A program made the translations under genes and the position numbers. Shown here one piece after another: positions 36,864 through 44,904 of a stretch of DNA of 64,000 nt; the first letter of the stretch is position 1; every line of letters starts with the position of its first letter. This DNA comes from Streptoalloteichus hindustanus. GTDB lineage: Bacteria; Actinomycetota; Actinomycetes; Mycobacteriales; Pseudonocardiaceae. The stretch spans positions 372,001-436,000 of the forward strand of contig NZ_FQVN01000001.1 in the NCBI RefSeq assembly GCF_900129375.1. Reading direction: 5' to 3'. The notes under the pieces were generated by a model. That model saw nothing but the letters and a program-made list of their open reading frames with translations, searched no databases and was not told the origin of the DNA.

Positions 36864-37877
36864 CTAGAACTGGACGGTCTCGCGCCGCATCAGGCGGCGC
36901 AGCAGGACGACGAGCACGGTCACCGCGGCCAGGGTGACCACGGCGGATGCGGACGCGTACCCGTACTGGTACTGCGGCGACCGCCCGCCGAAGGTGGTCC
37001 CGTAGACGAACAGGGCGCTGTTCCAGACGTCCAGCGGCGGCATATCGTTGGTGGTGCCGCCGAAGGCGTAGACGAACTCGAAGATCTTCAGCGAGGAGAT
37101 CGTCCACAGCACGGCGGCGGTGGCCACGACCTCCCACGACAGCGGCAGCGTGACGTGCCGGAACCGCTGCCAGCCGGTCGCGCCGGCCAGCGCGCAGTCC
37201 TCGTACAGGTCGGGCGGGATGCGGTCGACCCCGGCCATGATGACGGTGGTGTAGAAGCCGGTGTTGACCCAGACCAGGCCCAGCACGATCACCGCGAACA
37301 GGTGGTCGCCCAGCCAGTTCGGGCCGTCCGCGCCGCTCACCGCGCGCCACGCGGAGTTGACCAGCCCCTCGGGCGAGCGGAACAGGAAGCCCCACAGCAC
37401 GGACAGCACGACCGGCGCGACGATGTGCGGGAAGAACAGCACCGCCCGGACGAACCGGCGGCCGCGCATGTCCCGGAGCACCATGGTCAGCGCGAAGCTC
37501 AGCGCGAAGGTCGTCGCGCCGACCAGCACGAGGATGGTCATCGTGTTGGCGAACGCGCCGAGGAACGACGAGTCGTCGAACAGGATCCGGTAGTTCTCCA
37601 GGCCCCTGGGCTCCATCTCGCCCACGCCGTCCCAGCGGTGGAAGCTGATCCACAGCGACGCGAGCGCGGGTCCGACGAAGAACACGACGTACAGCGCGAG
37701 GGCGGGCGCCAGGAACGGCCAGAAGAGGCGGCGTCGGCGGCGGTCCAGCGGGTTCCGCGCGCCCGGGGAGAGCGCCGCCCGCCCCGGACGCCGCAGCGCC
37801 GCGCCCCACCGAGGACTGTCCACTGAGGACGGACGCTGGCGCGCGCCGGTGCCCGCCGCCACGGCCTTCCCGGCCAT
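36864..37877 (-). CDS. carbohydrate ABC transporter permease (MalF type)
   Basis: A 337-residue permease with a long, Arg/Pro-rich cytoplasmic N-terminus (about 60 residues), six membrane segments and the EAA loop ALAGATGWQRFRHVTLPLSW. WPFLAPALALYVVFFVGPAL marks the first segment. The ATG overlaps the stop of the binding-protein gene by one base (TGATG), so translation is coupled. Confidence 0.92.
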   Translation of the reverse strand: MAGKAVAAGTGARQRPSSVDSPRWGAALRRPGRAALSPGARNPLDRRRRRLFWPFLAPALALYVVFFVGPALASLWISFHRWDGVGEMEPRGLENYRILFDDSSFLGAFANTMTILVLVGATTFALSFALTMVLRDMRGRRFVRAVLFFPHIVAPVVLSVLWGFLFRSPEGLVNSAWRAVSGADGPNWLGDHLFAVIVLGLVWVNTGFYTTVIMAGVDRIPPDLYEDCALAGATGWQRFRHVTLPLSWEVVATAAVLWTISSLKIFEFVYAFGGTTNDMPPLDVWNSALFVYGTTFGGRSPQYQYGYASASAVVTLAAVTVLVVLLRRLMRRETVQF

Positions 37878-39175
37878 CAGCGGTTCTTCTTCCAGTAGTT
37901 GACCTGCTTCTCGCCGATCTGCCCCAGGAAGCCGTCCACGTCGGTCTGGCCGCGGAGGAGCTGGTCGTTGGCCGGCCAGAGGACTTCCTCGACGTAGCCG
38001 GGGAAGTCCTCGGCGACACCGTCCTGCACCCGGGCCAGCGGAAGCGAGCGGGTGGCCTCGGCGAGACCGGCCAGCTCGTCCGGCACGGGCAGCGCCGGGT
38101 TGGGCGTGAGGTTCCTGGCCACCGACGAGATGCGGCCCAGGTGCTCGTCCCGCAGGAAGTACGCGACGAACCGCTCGGCGGCCTCGGCGTTCTTCGCCCG
38201 CCGGGGAATCGCGAAGCCGATCGACTCGACCGGCACGTACCGCTGCCGCCCCGCGCTCGGCAGCGCCGCGAAGCGGTACTGGAAGCCGGCCCTGGCCTTC
38301 GCCCCGGTCTCGCTGGGGGCCCAACTGCCCATCAACAGGAAGTCCGCCTGGCCCTGCGCCCACTTCTCCTGCGCCGCCGGCCACTTGCCGCCGTTGTGGC
38401 CGGCGGCGAAGAACCCGCTCCTGGCCAGACCGGCCACGTCGTCGAGGACCGCGCGAACCTCCGGTCGGCGCCACGCCTCTCCGGAGCGGTCCCTGGCCAG
38501 CTCGTTGACCTTGTCCTTGCCGAGCGCGCCCTGCAACGCCCCGACCGTCCACAGCGCGTTGTACTGGCCGATGTCGCCGTCCAGCGCCAGCGGGGCCGCG
38601 CCCGCCGCCTTGCGGGCGGACAGCAGCGCGGTGAACTCGGACCAGGTTCCGGGCGGGCTGGCCGCCACCTCGGGCAGGGCGGCGCCGTCGAACCACAGCC
38701 CGTAGCCGATGACCTCGTAGGGCACCAGGTACGGCTTGCCGTCCCTGCGCACCAGGTCGCTGTACCTCGCGGACACGACGTCGGAGACCTTGCGACCGGC
38801 CACGTCGGCGGCGTAGAGGCCGGTCAGGTCGCGGTGCGCGTCCGCGGCGACCAGGGTGGAGCGCACCAGCGCCTGGTCCTGGTCGACCAGGTCGGGCAGG
38901 TCGCCGCCGCGTAACGCCGGGGCGACCTTCTTCAACACGTCCCTGCCCTGCCACTGGATGACGACGCGGACGCCGTGCTCCCGCTCGAAGGCCTGCGCCG
39001 CCTCCCGGAGCACCCGGGCCTGCGGCTCGTTCTCCTTCCACATCGACCAGTAGGTCAGGGACCTGCCGTCGCCGGAGCCGCTGTCGGAGCCGGCGCAGGC
39101 GGTCAGCGAGAGCGCGAGGGCGCTGGCCACCGTGACGGACAGGAGGGCGGAGCCGCGTTTGCCGTGCCGGACCAT
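37877..39175 (-). CDS. carbohydrate ABC transporter substrate-binding lipoprotein
   Basis: A 432-residue lipoprotein (lipobox LTAC-AGS at about residue 27) of the family 1 solute-binding proteins: LTYWSMWKENEPQARVLREA, QWQGRDVLKKVAPALRGGDL, YLVPYEVIGYGLWFDGAAL, FLLMGSWAPSE and a C-terminal QVNYWKKNR. It captures the sugar for the MalFG pair encoded next. The ATG at 39175 has GGGGAGAGG upstream. A 14-bp inverted repeat lies in the promoter region. Substrate is inferred from neighbours (amino sugar). Confidence 0.92.
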   Translation of the reverse strand: MVRHGKRGSALLSVTVASALALSLTACAGSDSGSGDGRSLTYWSMWKENEPQARVLREAAQAFEREHGVRVVIQWQGRDVLKKVAPALRGGDLPDLVDQDQALVRSTLVAADAHRDLTGLYAADVAGRKVSDVVSARYSDLVRRDGKPYLVPYEVIGYGLWFDGAALPEVAASPPGTWSEFTALLSARKAAGAAPLALDGDIGQYNALWTVGALQGALGKDKVNELARDRSGEAWRRPEVRAVLDDVAGLARSGFFAAGHNGGKWPAAQEKWAQGQADFLLMGSWAPSETGAKARAGFQYRFAALPSAGRQRYVPVESIGFAIPRRAKNAEAAERFVAYFLRDEHLGRISSVARNLTPNPALPVPDELAGLAEATRSLPLARVQDGVAEDFPGYVEEVLWPANDQLLRGQTDVDGFLGQIGEKQVNYWKKNR

Positions 39176-39189
39176 GGCCTCTCCCCGTG

Positions 39190-39227
39190 TGAGCGAAATC
39201 GCGTCCACCGGTGCGCGATTTCGCTCA
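39190..39227. promoter_or_regulatory. long inverted repeat operator upstream of the binding-protein gene
   Basis: TGAGCGAAATCGCG (39190-39203) and CGCGATTTCGCTCA (39214-39227) are perfect 14-base arms around a 10-base spacer. It begins 15 bp upstream of the ATG, overlapping the expected transcription start, as a repressor site would. The DeoR regulator encoded next is the likely ligand-responsive binder. Confidence 0.75.
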
Positions 39228-39255
39228 TGCTGGCGAGGTTCCGATCACGAGTCAA
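39227..39255 (-). promoter_or_regulatory. promoter of the amino-sugar importer operon
   Basis: TTGACT (complement of 39250-39255), 17 bases, then CAGCAT (complement of 39227-39232). The -10 is weak (three of six). The inverted repeat follows directly. Confidence 0.45.
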
Positions 39256-39311
39256 CAGGTGTCGACACACTTTGTGTGCGACTCCGTCGCCACCCGGCCG
39301 GGCAGCGGACG

Positions 39312-39330
39312 GTCCCCGGCGCTCGGGGAC
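39312..39330 (-). terminator. short hairpin after the deoR gene
   Basis: GTCCCCG-GCGCT-CGGGGAC, seven-base stem, about 55 bp beyond the DeoR stop. Confidence 0.35.
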
Positions 39331-39384
39331 GACCTGGACGGCCAGTGGCGGGAGGGCGCCCCGGCTCACCGTGCCGAGCGACGC

Positions 39385-40170
39385 TCAGACGCGCAAGACC
39401 TCCACGCCGCGCTCCTCGAACCGGCGCACGTCCTCGTCGGTGGCGTCCCGGTCCGTGACCAGGACGTGGAACTCGTCGACGGCGCAGATCCGGGCGAAGG
39501 CGCGCGCGCCGAGCTTGGACGAGTCCGCGACCACCACCACCCTGCGCGCCCTGGCGGCCAGCAGCCGGTTGATGCTGGCCTCGCCCTCGTGGTGCGCGCT
39601 GGCCCCGGTCACCGGGTCGACCGCGTCCACGCCGAGGAAGGTCACGTCCAGCGTCAGCTCGTCCAGGACGCGGGTGCCGAGCGGGCCGATCAGCTCGTAG
39701 GACTGCGGCCGGGCGACGCCCCCGGTGACCACCAGCTTGACCTGGGGGCGCACCGCGAGCTCGTTGGCGATGTTCAGCGCGTTGGTGACCACGGTGACGG
39801 CGCTCTCGCCCTCGGCGTGGTGCAGGTCGGCGCGGGTGGCCATCGCCCTGGCCACCTCGGTGGCCGTGGTGCCGCCGTTGAGGCCGACCACCGCGCCGCG
39901 CGCGGCCAGCGCGGCGGCGGCCTTGCCGATGCGTTGCTTCTCGTCGGCGTGCCGGACGGACTTGTACCGCAGCGGCAGGTCGTAGGACACCGCGTGCGCG
40001 ACCGCACCTCCCCGGGTGCGCGTCAGCAGCTGCTGGTCCGCCAGGTGGTCCAGGTCCCGCCGGATCGTCGCGGCGGAGACGTCCAGCTCCGCGGCGATCT
40101 CGTCGACCTCGATCCGACCACGCTCCGCGAGGATCTCCAGCAGCGCGTTCAGTCGCTCGTACCGGTTCAC
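39385..40170 (-). CDS. DeoR-family transcriptional regulator of the amino-sugar locus
   Basis: A 261-residue repressor. Residues 1-57 hold the DeoR helix-turn-helix (RYERLNALLEILAERGRIEV, AAELDVSAATIRRDLDHLAD), followed by the sugar-phosphate-binding DeoRC domain with GLNGGTTATEVARAM, TVVTNALNIANELA and VVVADSSKLGARAFARI. Relatives AgaR and GlpR respond to sugar phosphates. The gene sits between the importer operon and the divergent catabolic operon, ideally placed to control both. GGAGGTGAC precedes the GTG. Confidence 0.93.
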   Translation of the reverse strand: MNRYERLNALLEILAERGRIEVDEIAAELDVSAATIRRDLDHLADQQLLTRTRGGAVAHAVSYDLPLRYKSVRHADEKQRIGKAAAALAARGAVVGLNGGTTATEVARAMATRADLHHAEGESAVTVVTNALNIANELAVRPQVKLVVTGGVARPQSYELIGPLGTRVLDELTLDVTFLGVDAVDPVTGASAHHEGEASINRLLAARARRVVVVADSSKLGARAFARICAVDEFHVLVTDRDATDEDVRRFEERGVEVLRV

Positions 40171-40216
40171 ACCGTCACCTCCGCACCCATGATCGCGTAT
40201 GCCCTCTCGACGAGCG

Positions 40217-40277
40217 AGTGCATGATCGTGCACTATCGACGGTTGTTGTGCGCAGTTAGTTGCACAAGCGCGCAGTT
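40217..40277. promoter_or_regulatory. operator-like repeats between deoR and the amino-sugar operon
   Basis: AGTGCATGATCGTGCACT (40217-40234) has perfect six-base arms, and GCGCAGTT is repeated at 40250-40257 and 40270-40277, 20 bp apart. Direct repeats in the promoter are common for DeoR regulators. They lie 20-80 bp before the first catabolic gene. Confidence 0.45.
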
Positions 40278-40297
40278 CTCGACAGGGAGGCCGCGGG

Positions 40298-41200
40298 GTG
40301 ACCGAAGCACACGTGGGGCAGCCGTTCGTCAGTACCGAGATCGCCACCCAGCCGGACTGCTGGCGGCGGGCGGCGGAGCTGGCCGGCCGGTCCGCCGCGG
40401 CGGCGCCGCGCCCCGGGGAACGGGTGGCGGTGGTCGGCTGCGGGACCTCCTGGTTCGTCGCGCAGTCCTATGCCGTCCTGCGCGAGGCCGCCGGACAGGG
40501 CGAGACCGACGCGTTCGCCGCGTCGGAGTTCCCCCGACGGCGGCCCTACGACCGGGTCCTCGCGATCACGCGGTCGGGCACCACCACCGAGGTGCTGGAC
40601 CTGCTGCGGGACGTCCGGGGCGCGGTGCGCACGGCGGTGGTCACCGGGGACGGCGACACCCCGGTCGTCGAGCTGGCCGACGACGTCGTCCTGCTCGACT
40701 TCGCCGACGAGCGCTCGGTGGTGCAGACCCGGTTCGCCACCTCGACCCTGGCCCTGCTGCGGGCCACCCTCGGCGAGTCCGTGGCGCGGGCGGCCGAGGA
40801 CGCCGAGCGGGCGCTCGCCGCGCCGCTGGACGAGCTGGTCGACGCCGAGCAGTTCACCTTCCTGGGCCGGGGCTGGACCTGCGGCCTCGCGCAGGAGGCG
40901 GCGCTGAAGACGCGGGAGGCCGCCGGCGCGTGGGCCGAGGCGTACCCGGCGATGGAGTACCGGCACGGCCCGATCAGCGTGACCGGGCCGGACCGCGTCG
41001 CGTGGATGTTCGGCGAGCCGCCGGCCGGGCTGCCCGCGCAGGTGCTCGCCACCGGCGGGCGCTTCCGGGCGACGGCGGCCGATCCGATGGCCGAGCTGGT
41101 CGTGGCGCAGCGCCTGGCGGTGGAGCTGGCCCGCCGCCGGGGGCTGGACCCGGACCGCCCCCGGCACCTGACGCGCTCGGTCGTCCTCGACCACGGCTGA
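40298..41200 (+). CDS. SIS-domain amino-sugar phosphate deaminase/isomerase (AgaS-like)
   Basis: A 300-residue protein with two SIS domains. The first has VAVVGCGTSWFVAQSYAVLR and LAITRSGTTTEVLDLL, the second FLGRGWTCGLAQEAALKTRE and AMEYRHGPISV, the pattern of GlmS isomerase and AgaS. Without the glutamine-amidotransferase domain it should deaminate/isomerise glucosamine- or galactosamine-6-phosphate. First gene of the plus-strand operon; GGGAGG precedes the GTG start. Confidence 0.9.
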   Translation: MTEAHVGQPFVSTEIATQPDCWRRAAELAGRSAAAAPRPGERVAVVGCGTSWFVAQSYAVLREAAGQGETDAFAASEFPRRRPYDRVLAITRSGTTTEVLDLLRDVRGAVRTAVVTGDGDTPVVELADDVVLLDFADERSVVQTRFATSTLALLRATLGESVARAAEDAERALAAPLDELVDAEQFTFLGRGWTCGLAQEAALKTREAAGAWAEAYPAMEYRHGPISVTGPDRVAWMFGEPPAGLPAQVLATGGRFRATAADPMAELVVAQRLAVELARRRGLDPDRPRHLTRSVVLDHG

Positions 41201-41224
41201 CCGGAACACGCCCGAACGGGCGGG

Positions 41225-41236
41225 TGGTGTAGACCA
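41225..41236. promoter_or_regulatory. DasR dre-like site
   Basis: TGGTGTAGACCA differs by one base from the core TGGTCTAGACCA of the DasR responsive element that governs GlcNAc genes in Streptomyces. It lies 30 bp upstream of the ROK kinase start, ahead of the nagA-like gene. Regulation by a DasR homologue is inference. Confidence 0.5.
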
Positions 41237-41266
41237 ATGGTGGGCGGATGCCGCAGGATCGCAGGC

Positions 41267-42199
41267 GTGTCATCCCTCCGCTACGTGGTCGCCGTCGACG
41301 TCGGCGGCACCGAGACGAAGGCCGCGCTGGTCAACGGCGGTCCCGGCGCGGCGACCGTGCTCGCCGAGCGCCGGCGTCCCACCCCCCGCCTCGACGACGG
41401 CGCCGCCACGGCGGCCGCGGTCGTCGACTCGGTCATCGACCTGGCCGCCGAGCTGGGCGACCTGGCCGAGGGCCCGGTCGAGGCGCTCGGCGTCGTCGTC
41501 CCCGGGGTGGTCGACGAGGAGCGCGGGGTGGGGGTGCTGTCGGCCAACCTCGGCTGGCGGGACGTCCCGTTCCACCGGCTCCTCGCCGAGCGGACCGCGC
41601 TGCCGGTGGCCTTCGGCCACGACGTGCGGGCCGGCGGGCTCGCCGAGCTGCGGCTCGGCGCGGCCAGGGGCAGCACCGACGCCGTCTTCCTGCCGATCGG
41701 CACCGGCATCGCGGCCGCGCTGATCATGGGCGGCCGGGTGCAGAGCGGAGGGGGCTACGCCGGCGAGATCGGGCACGTCGACATCGGCCACGGCGAACCG
41801 TGCGGCTGCGGGCAACGCGGCTGCCTGGAACGCGTGGCCTCGTCGGCGGCCGTGGCCCGCCGCTACGCCGCCCGCACCGGCCGGCGGGTCCGGGGCGCGG
41901 TCGACGTGGCGGAGGCGGTCCGCGCCGGCGACCCGGACGCCGTGCTGGTCTGGGACGAGGCGGTCGACGCGCTGGCCAGGGCGCTGCTGCTGACCTCGAC
42001 CCTGCTCGGCCCCGAGATCGTCGTGCTGGGCGGCGGGCTGGCCCTCGCGGGCGACCTGCTCACCGCGCCGCTCGGGCGACGACTGACCGACCTGATCTCC
42101 TTCCAGCGCCGGCCGGAGCTCCGGCTGGCGGAGCTGGGCGACGCGGCCGGATGCCTGGGCGCCGCCCTGCTCGCCGTCGACCTGTTGGAGGCCCGATGA
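41267..42199 (+). CDS. ROK-family sugar kinase
   Basis: A 310-residue ROK kinase. The ATP-binding loop is VVAVDVGGTETKAALV, the catalytic region FGHDVRAGGLAELRLGAARG and the zinc motif HVDIGHGEPCGCGQRGCLER (His and three Cys). Without an N-terminal DNA-binding domain it should act as a kinase, probably of N-acetylhexosamine at C6. I chose GTG 41267; ATG 41237 would add ten residues that overlap the dre-like site. Its stop overlaps the nagA-like start as ATGA. Confidence 0.92.
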   Translation: MSSLRYVVAVDVGGTETKAALVNGGPGAATVLAERRRPTPRLDDGAATAAAVVDSVIDLAAELGDLAEGPVEALGVVVPGVVDEERGVGVLSANLGWRDVPFHRLLAERTALPVAFGHDVRAGGLAELRLGAARGSTDAVFLPIGTGIAAALIMGGRVQSGGGYAGEIGHVDIGHGEPCGCGQRGCLERVASSAAVARRYAARTGRRVRGAVDVAEAVRAGDPDAVLVWDEAVDALARALLLTSTLLGPEIVVLGGGLALAGDLLTAPLGRRLTDLISFQRRPELRLAELGDAAGCLGAALLAVDLLEAR

Positions 42200-43344
42200 G
42201 CACGCTGCTGCGCGATGGCAAGGTCGTCACCCCGGACGGGGTGCTCGACGACGGCTGGGTGGCCGTCGACGGCGGCCGGATCACCGCCGTCGGATCGGGT
42301 CCCGCGCCCGCCGAGCACGGCGGTGGCGAGGTCGTGGACCTCGCGGGGCAGTGGGTGGTGCCCGGTTTCGTCGACATCCACTGCCACGGCGGCGGCGGCG
42401 CGTCGTTCGGCTCCGCCGACCCCGAGCAGGTCGCCGCGGCCGTGGCCGCGCACCAGCGGCACGGCACGACGACGCTGCTGGCCAGCCTGGTCACCGAGCC
42501 CATCCCCGAGCTGTCCCGGCAGGTCGCCGTGCTCGCCGAGCTGGCCGAGGACGGGCTGGTCGCCGGCGTGCACCTGGAGGGCCCGTTCCTGGCCGCCGCC
42601 CGCTGCGGCGCCCACGACCCGGCCATCCTGCGGCCCCCGGCCCGCGCGGACGTCCAAGCCCTGCTGGACGCCGGCCGCGGCGCCGTGCGGATGTGCACCC
42701 TGGCGCCCGAGCTGGAGGGCGCGGTCGAGGCCGTGCGGCAGCTCGTCGACCACGGCGCCATCGCCGCCGTCGGGCACACCGACGCGGTGGAGGCCCAGGT
42801 GCGGCCGGCCGTCGACGCCGGCGCGACCGTGGCCACTCACCTGTTCAACGGCATGCGCCCGCTGCACCACCGCGAGCCCGGCCCGATCGGCGCGCTCCTG
42901 GACGACGAGCGCGTCACCGTCGAGCTGATCTGCGACCTCGTGCACCTGGCCCCCACGGTGGTCCGGCTGGCCGCCCGGCACGCGGGCGCCGGCCGCACGG
43001 TGCTGGTCACCGACGCGATCTCGGCGACCGGCGCCGGCGACGGCAGCTACCGGCTGGGCGAGCTGGAGGTCACCGTCGCCAACGGCGAGCCCCGCCTCGC
43101 CGACGGCTCGCTCGCCGGCAGCACGCTGACCATGGACGTCGCGTTCCGCAACCTGGTGCTGGCCTGCGGGCTGGACGTCGTGGACGCGGTGGCCGCCGCC
43201 GCGACCCGGCCGGCGGCCCTGCTCGGCCTCGCCGAGCGCACCGGCGCGGTCCGCGCCGGCCTGGACGCTGACCTCGTGCTGCTCGACGCCGACCTGCGCC
43301 CGACCCGGGTCCTGCGCCGGGGGAGCTGGGTGCCCCGAGCATGA
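42196..43344 (+). CDS. nagA: N-acetylglucosamine/galactosamine-6-phosphate deacetylase
   Basis: A 382-residue amidohydrolase-fold deacetylase. The metal-site motifs are VDIHCHGGGGASF, GVHLEGPFL with the conserved Glu, AVGHTDA (His), ATHLFNGMRPLHHREPG and LVTDAISATG with the catalytic Asp. NagA and AgaA cannot be told apart from sequence. It removes acetate from the 6-phosphorylated amino sugar made by the ROK kinase, giving the substrate of the SIS enzyme. Confidence 0.94.
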   Translation: MSTLLRDGKVVTPDGVLDDGWVAVDGGRITAVGSGPAPAEHGGGEVVDLAGQWVVPGFVDIHCHGGGGASFGSADPEQVAAAVAAHQRHGTTTLLASLVTEPIPELSRQVAVLAELAEDGLVAGVHLEGPFLAAARCGAHDPAILRPPARADVQALLDAGRGAVRMCTLAPELEGAVEAVRQLVDHGAIAAVGHTDAVEAQVRPAVDAGATVATHLFNGMRPLHHREPGPIGALLDDERVTVELICDLVHLAPTVVRLAARHAGAGRTVLVTDAISATGAGDGSYRLGELEVTVANGEPRLADGSLAGSTLTMDVAFRNLVLACGLDVVDAVAAAATRPAALLGLAERTGAVRAGLDADLVLLDADLRPTRVLRRGSWVPRA

Positions 43345-43361
43345 CGACCAGGAGGTAGACC

Positions 43362-44198
43362 GTGCCGCTCACCCCGACCAGCGACATCGTCGACGCCGCC
43401 GCCCGCGACGGGCGCGGCGTGGGCGCGTTCAACGTCATCCAGCTCGAACACGCCGAGGCGCTGGTCGCGGGGGCCGAACGGGCGGGAGCCCCGGTGGTCC
43501 TCCAGATCAGCCAGAACTGCGTCCGCTACCACGGCGTGCTGGAACCGCTGGCGCTCGCCACGCTCGCCATCGCGCACCGCGCGTCGGTGCCGGTGGCGGT
43601 GCACCTCGACCACGCCGAGGACGTCGAGCTGGTGCACGAGGCCGTGGACCTCGGTTTCACGAGCGTCATGTACGACGGCTCCCGGCTGGAGTACGCGGAC
43701 AACGTCCGCGCCACCGCGGCGGTCGTGGCGCACTGCCACCGCAACGGCGTGCACGTGGAGGCCGAGCTGGGCGAGATCGGCGGCAAGGACGGGGTGCACG
43801 CCCCCGGCGCGCGCACCGACCCGGCCGAGGCGGCGGCGTTCGTCGCGGCGACCGGCGTCGACTCGCTGGCGGTCGCGGTCGGCACGTCGCACGCCATGGC
43901 GACCAGGGACGCCGCGCTCGACTTCGAGCTCATCGGCCGGTTGCGCGCGGCCGTCCCGACCCCGCTCGTGCTGCACGGCTCGTCCGGGGTGGCCGACGAG
44001 GACCTGGCCAGGGCGGTCGCCGCCGGGATGACCAAGATCAATATCGCGACGCACCTGAACCGGGCGTTCACGCACGCCGTGCGGGACCACCTCGCCACCC
44101 ACCCGACCACCGTCGACACCCGGAAGTACCTGGCCCCGGGGCGCGAGGCCGTCGCGACCGAGGTGACGCGGCTGTTGGGCGTCCTCAAGGCCGCCTGA
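43362..44198 (+). CDS. class II aldolase of the tagatose/fructose-bisphosphate group (KbaY/GatY-like)
   Basis: A 278-residue zinc-dependent aldolase, the short type of GatY/KbaY. Zinc and substrate segments: VHLDHAEDVELVHEAV, VEAELGEIGGKDGVH, AVGTSHAM, LHGSSGVADEDLARAV and KINIATHLNRAFTHAV. The length and absence of the long-form inserts separate it from the housekeeping fba at 30 kb. The neighbours make tagatose-1,6-bisphosphate its likely substrate. AGGAGGTAGACC precedes the GTG. Confidence 0.88.
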   Translation: MPLTPTSDIVDAAARDGRGVGAFNVIQLEHAEALVAGAERAGAPVVLQISQNCVRYHGVLEPLALATLAIAHRASVPVAVHLDHAEDVELVHEAVDLGFTSVMYDGSRLEYADNVRATAAVVAHCHRNGVHVEAELGEIGGKDGVHAPGARTDPAEAAAFVAATGVDSLAVAVGTSHAMATRDAALDFELIGRLRAAVPTPLVLHGSSGVADEDLARAVAAGMTKINIATHLNRAFTHAVRDHLATHPTTVDTRKYLAPGREAVATEVTRLLGVLKAA

Positions 44199-44260
44199 GC
44201 CGGCCGGTCGGCGGGCCGCCACCGCTCCCGCCTCCGGCCCGATGCCCGGTCTCCGGTCAG

Positions 44261-44287
44261 CGCCCGGCGCGCGCCCCGCGCCGGGCG
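44261..44287 (+). terminator. hairpin after the amino-sugar operon
   Basis: CGCCCGGCGCG (44261-44271) and CGCGCCGGGCG (44277-44287) form a perfect 11-bp stem with a five-base loop, 62 bp after the aldolase stop. Confidence 0.65.
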
Positions 44288-44478
44288 ACCCGCCGGCCGA
44301 CGGCGACCGGGCGGAGAGCGATGAGCGAGGATCGCTCCGGTGGCCGTGGCCCCCGAACGAGGGCCCCGGATGGGGCCCCGCAAGAGGGCCCCGGACGAGG
44401 AGGGTGATACGACGCGGGGCGAGCCTCCGATACCTGGATCGGGGTGGTCGAGAGACCATTACGGTGAGGGGGGTGAGC

Positions 44479-44730
44479 ATGGCCGACAACGCGGAGCGCC
44501 TGCTCTCGGAGGCGTTGCGGGCGCAGGCCGTGACCGGCGGCGCGCCGACGCCGGCCGGGCGGCCCCAGCCGGCCTCGGGGCCGGGCGCGGCGCCGGCCAC
44601 CGCGGCGGGCACGGCGCCGGCCGGCGAGGAGCCGTCGGCGACCGGTCTGCCGGCGCGGTGGGTGCTGCTGTTCGCGGTGCTGCTCGGTCTCGCGGTGGGA
44701 ACCGTGGCCGGGTTCATCTCCGTCCTGTGA
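44479..44730 (+). CDS. small membrane protein (83 aa)
   Basis: Residues 1-25 are helical (MADNAERLLSEALRAQAVTG), the middle is Ala/Pro/Gly-rich, and residues 60-80 form one membrane helix (WVLLFAVLLGLAVGTVAGFI). GAGGGGGG lies shortly before the ATG. No family is recognised. It is about 175 bp upstream of a DedA gene, perhaps under a separate promoter. Confidence 0.75.
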   Translation: MADNAERLLSEALRAQAVTGGAPTPAGRPQPASGPGAAPATAAGTAPAGEEPSATGLPARWVLLFAVLLGLAVGTVAGFISVL

Positions 44731-44904
44731 CCGAAAAGGCGCGGGAGCGCCCCGAACTGTCACCGTGCGGAGTCGGGGCGGCCCCGGAGCTGGCCGGACC
44801 AGCACCGGACCCGGACGGGTGAACCGGGTCGGACCGGGAAGCGCCGATCAAGAAAGCCGGTCCGGGCGACGAGTGCGGTCACCCTGCCGGTACCGTGGGT
44901 TCCC

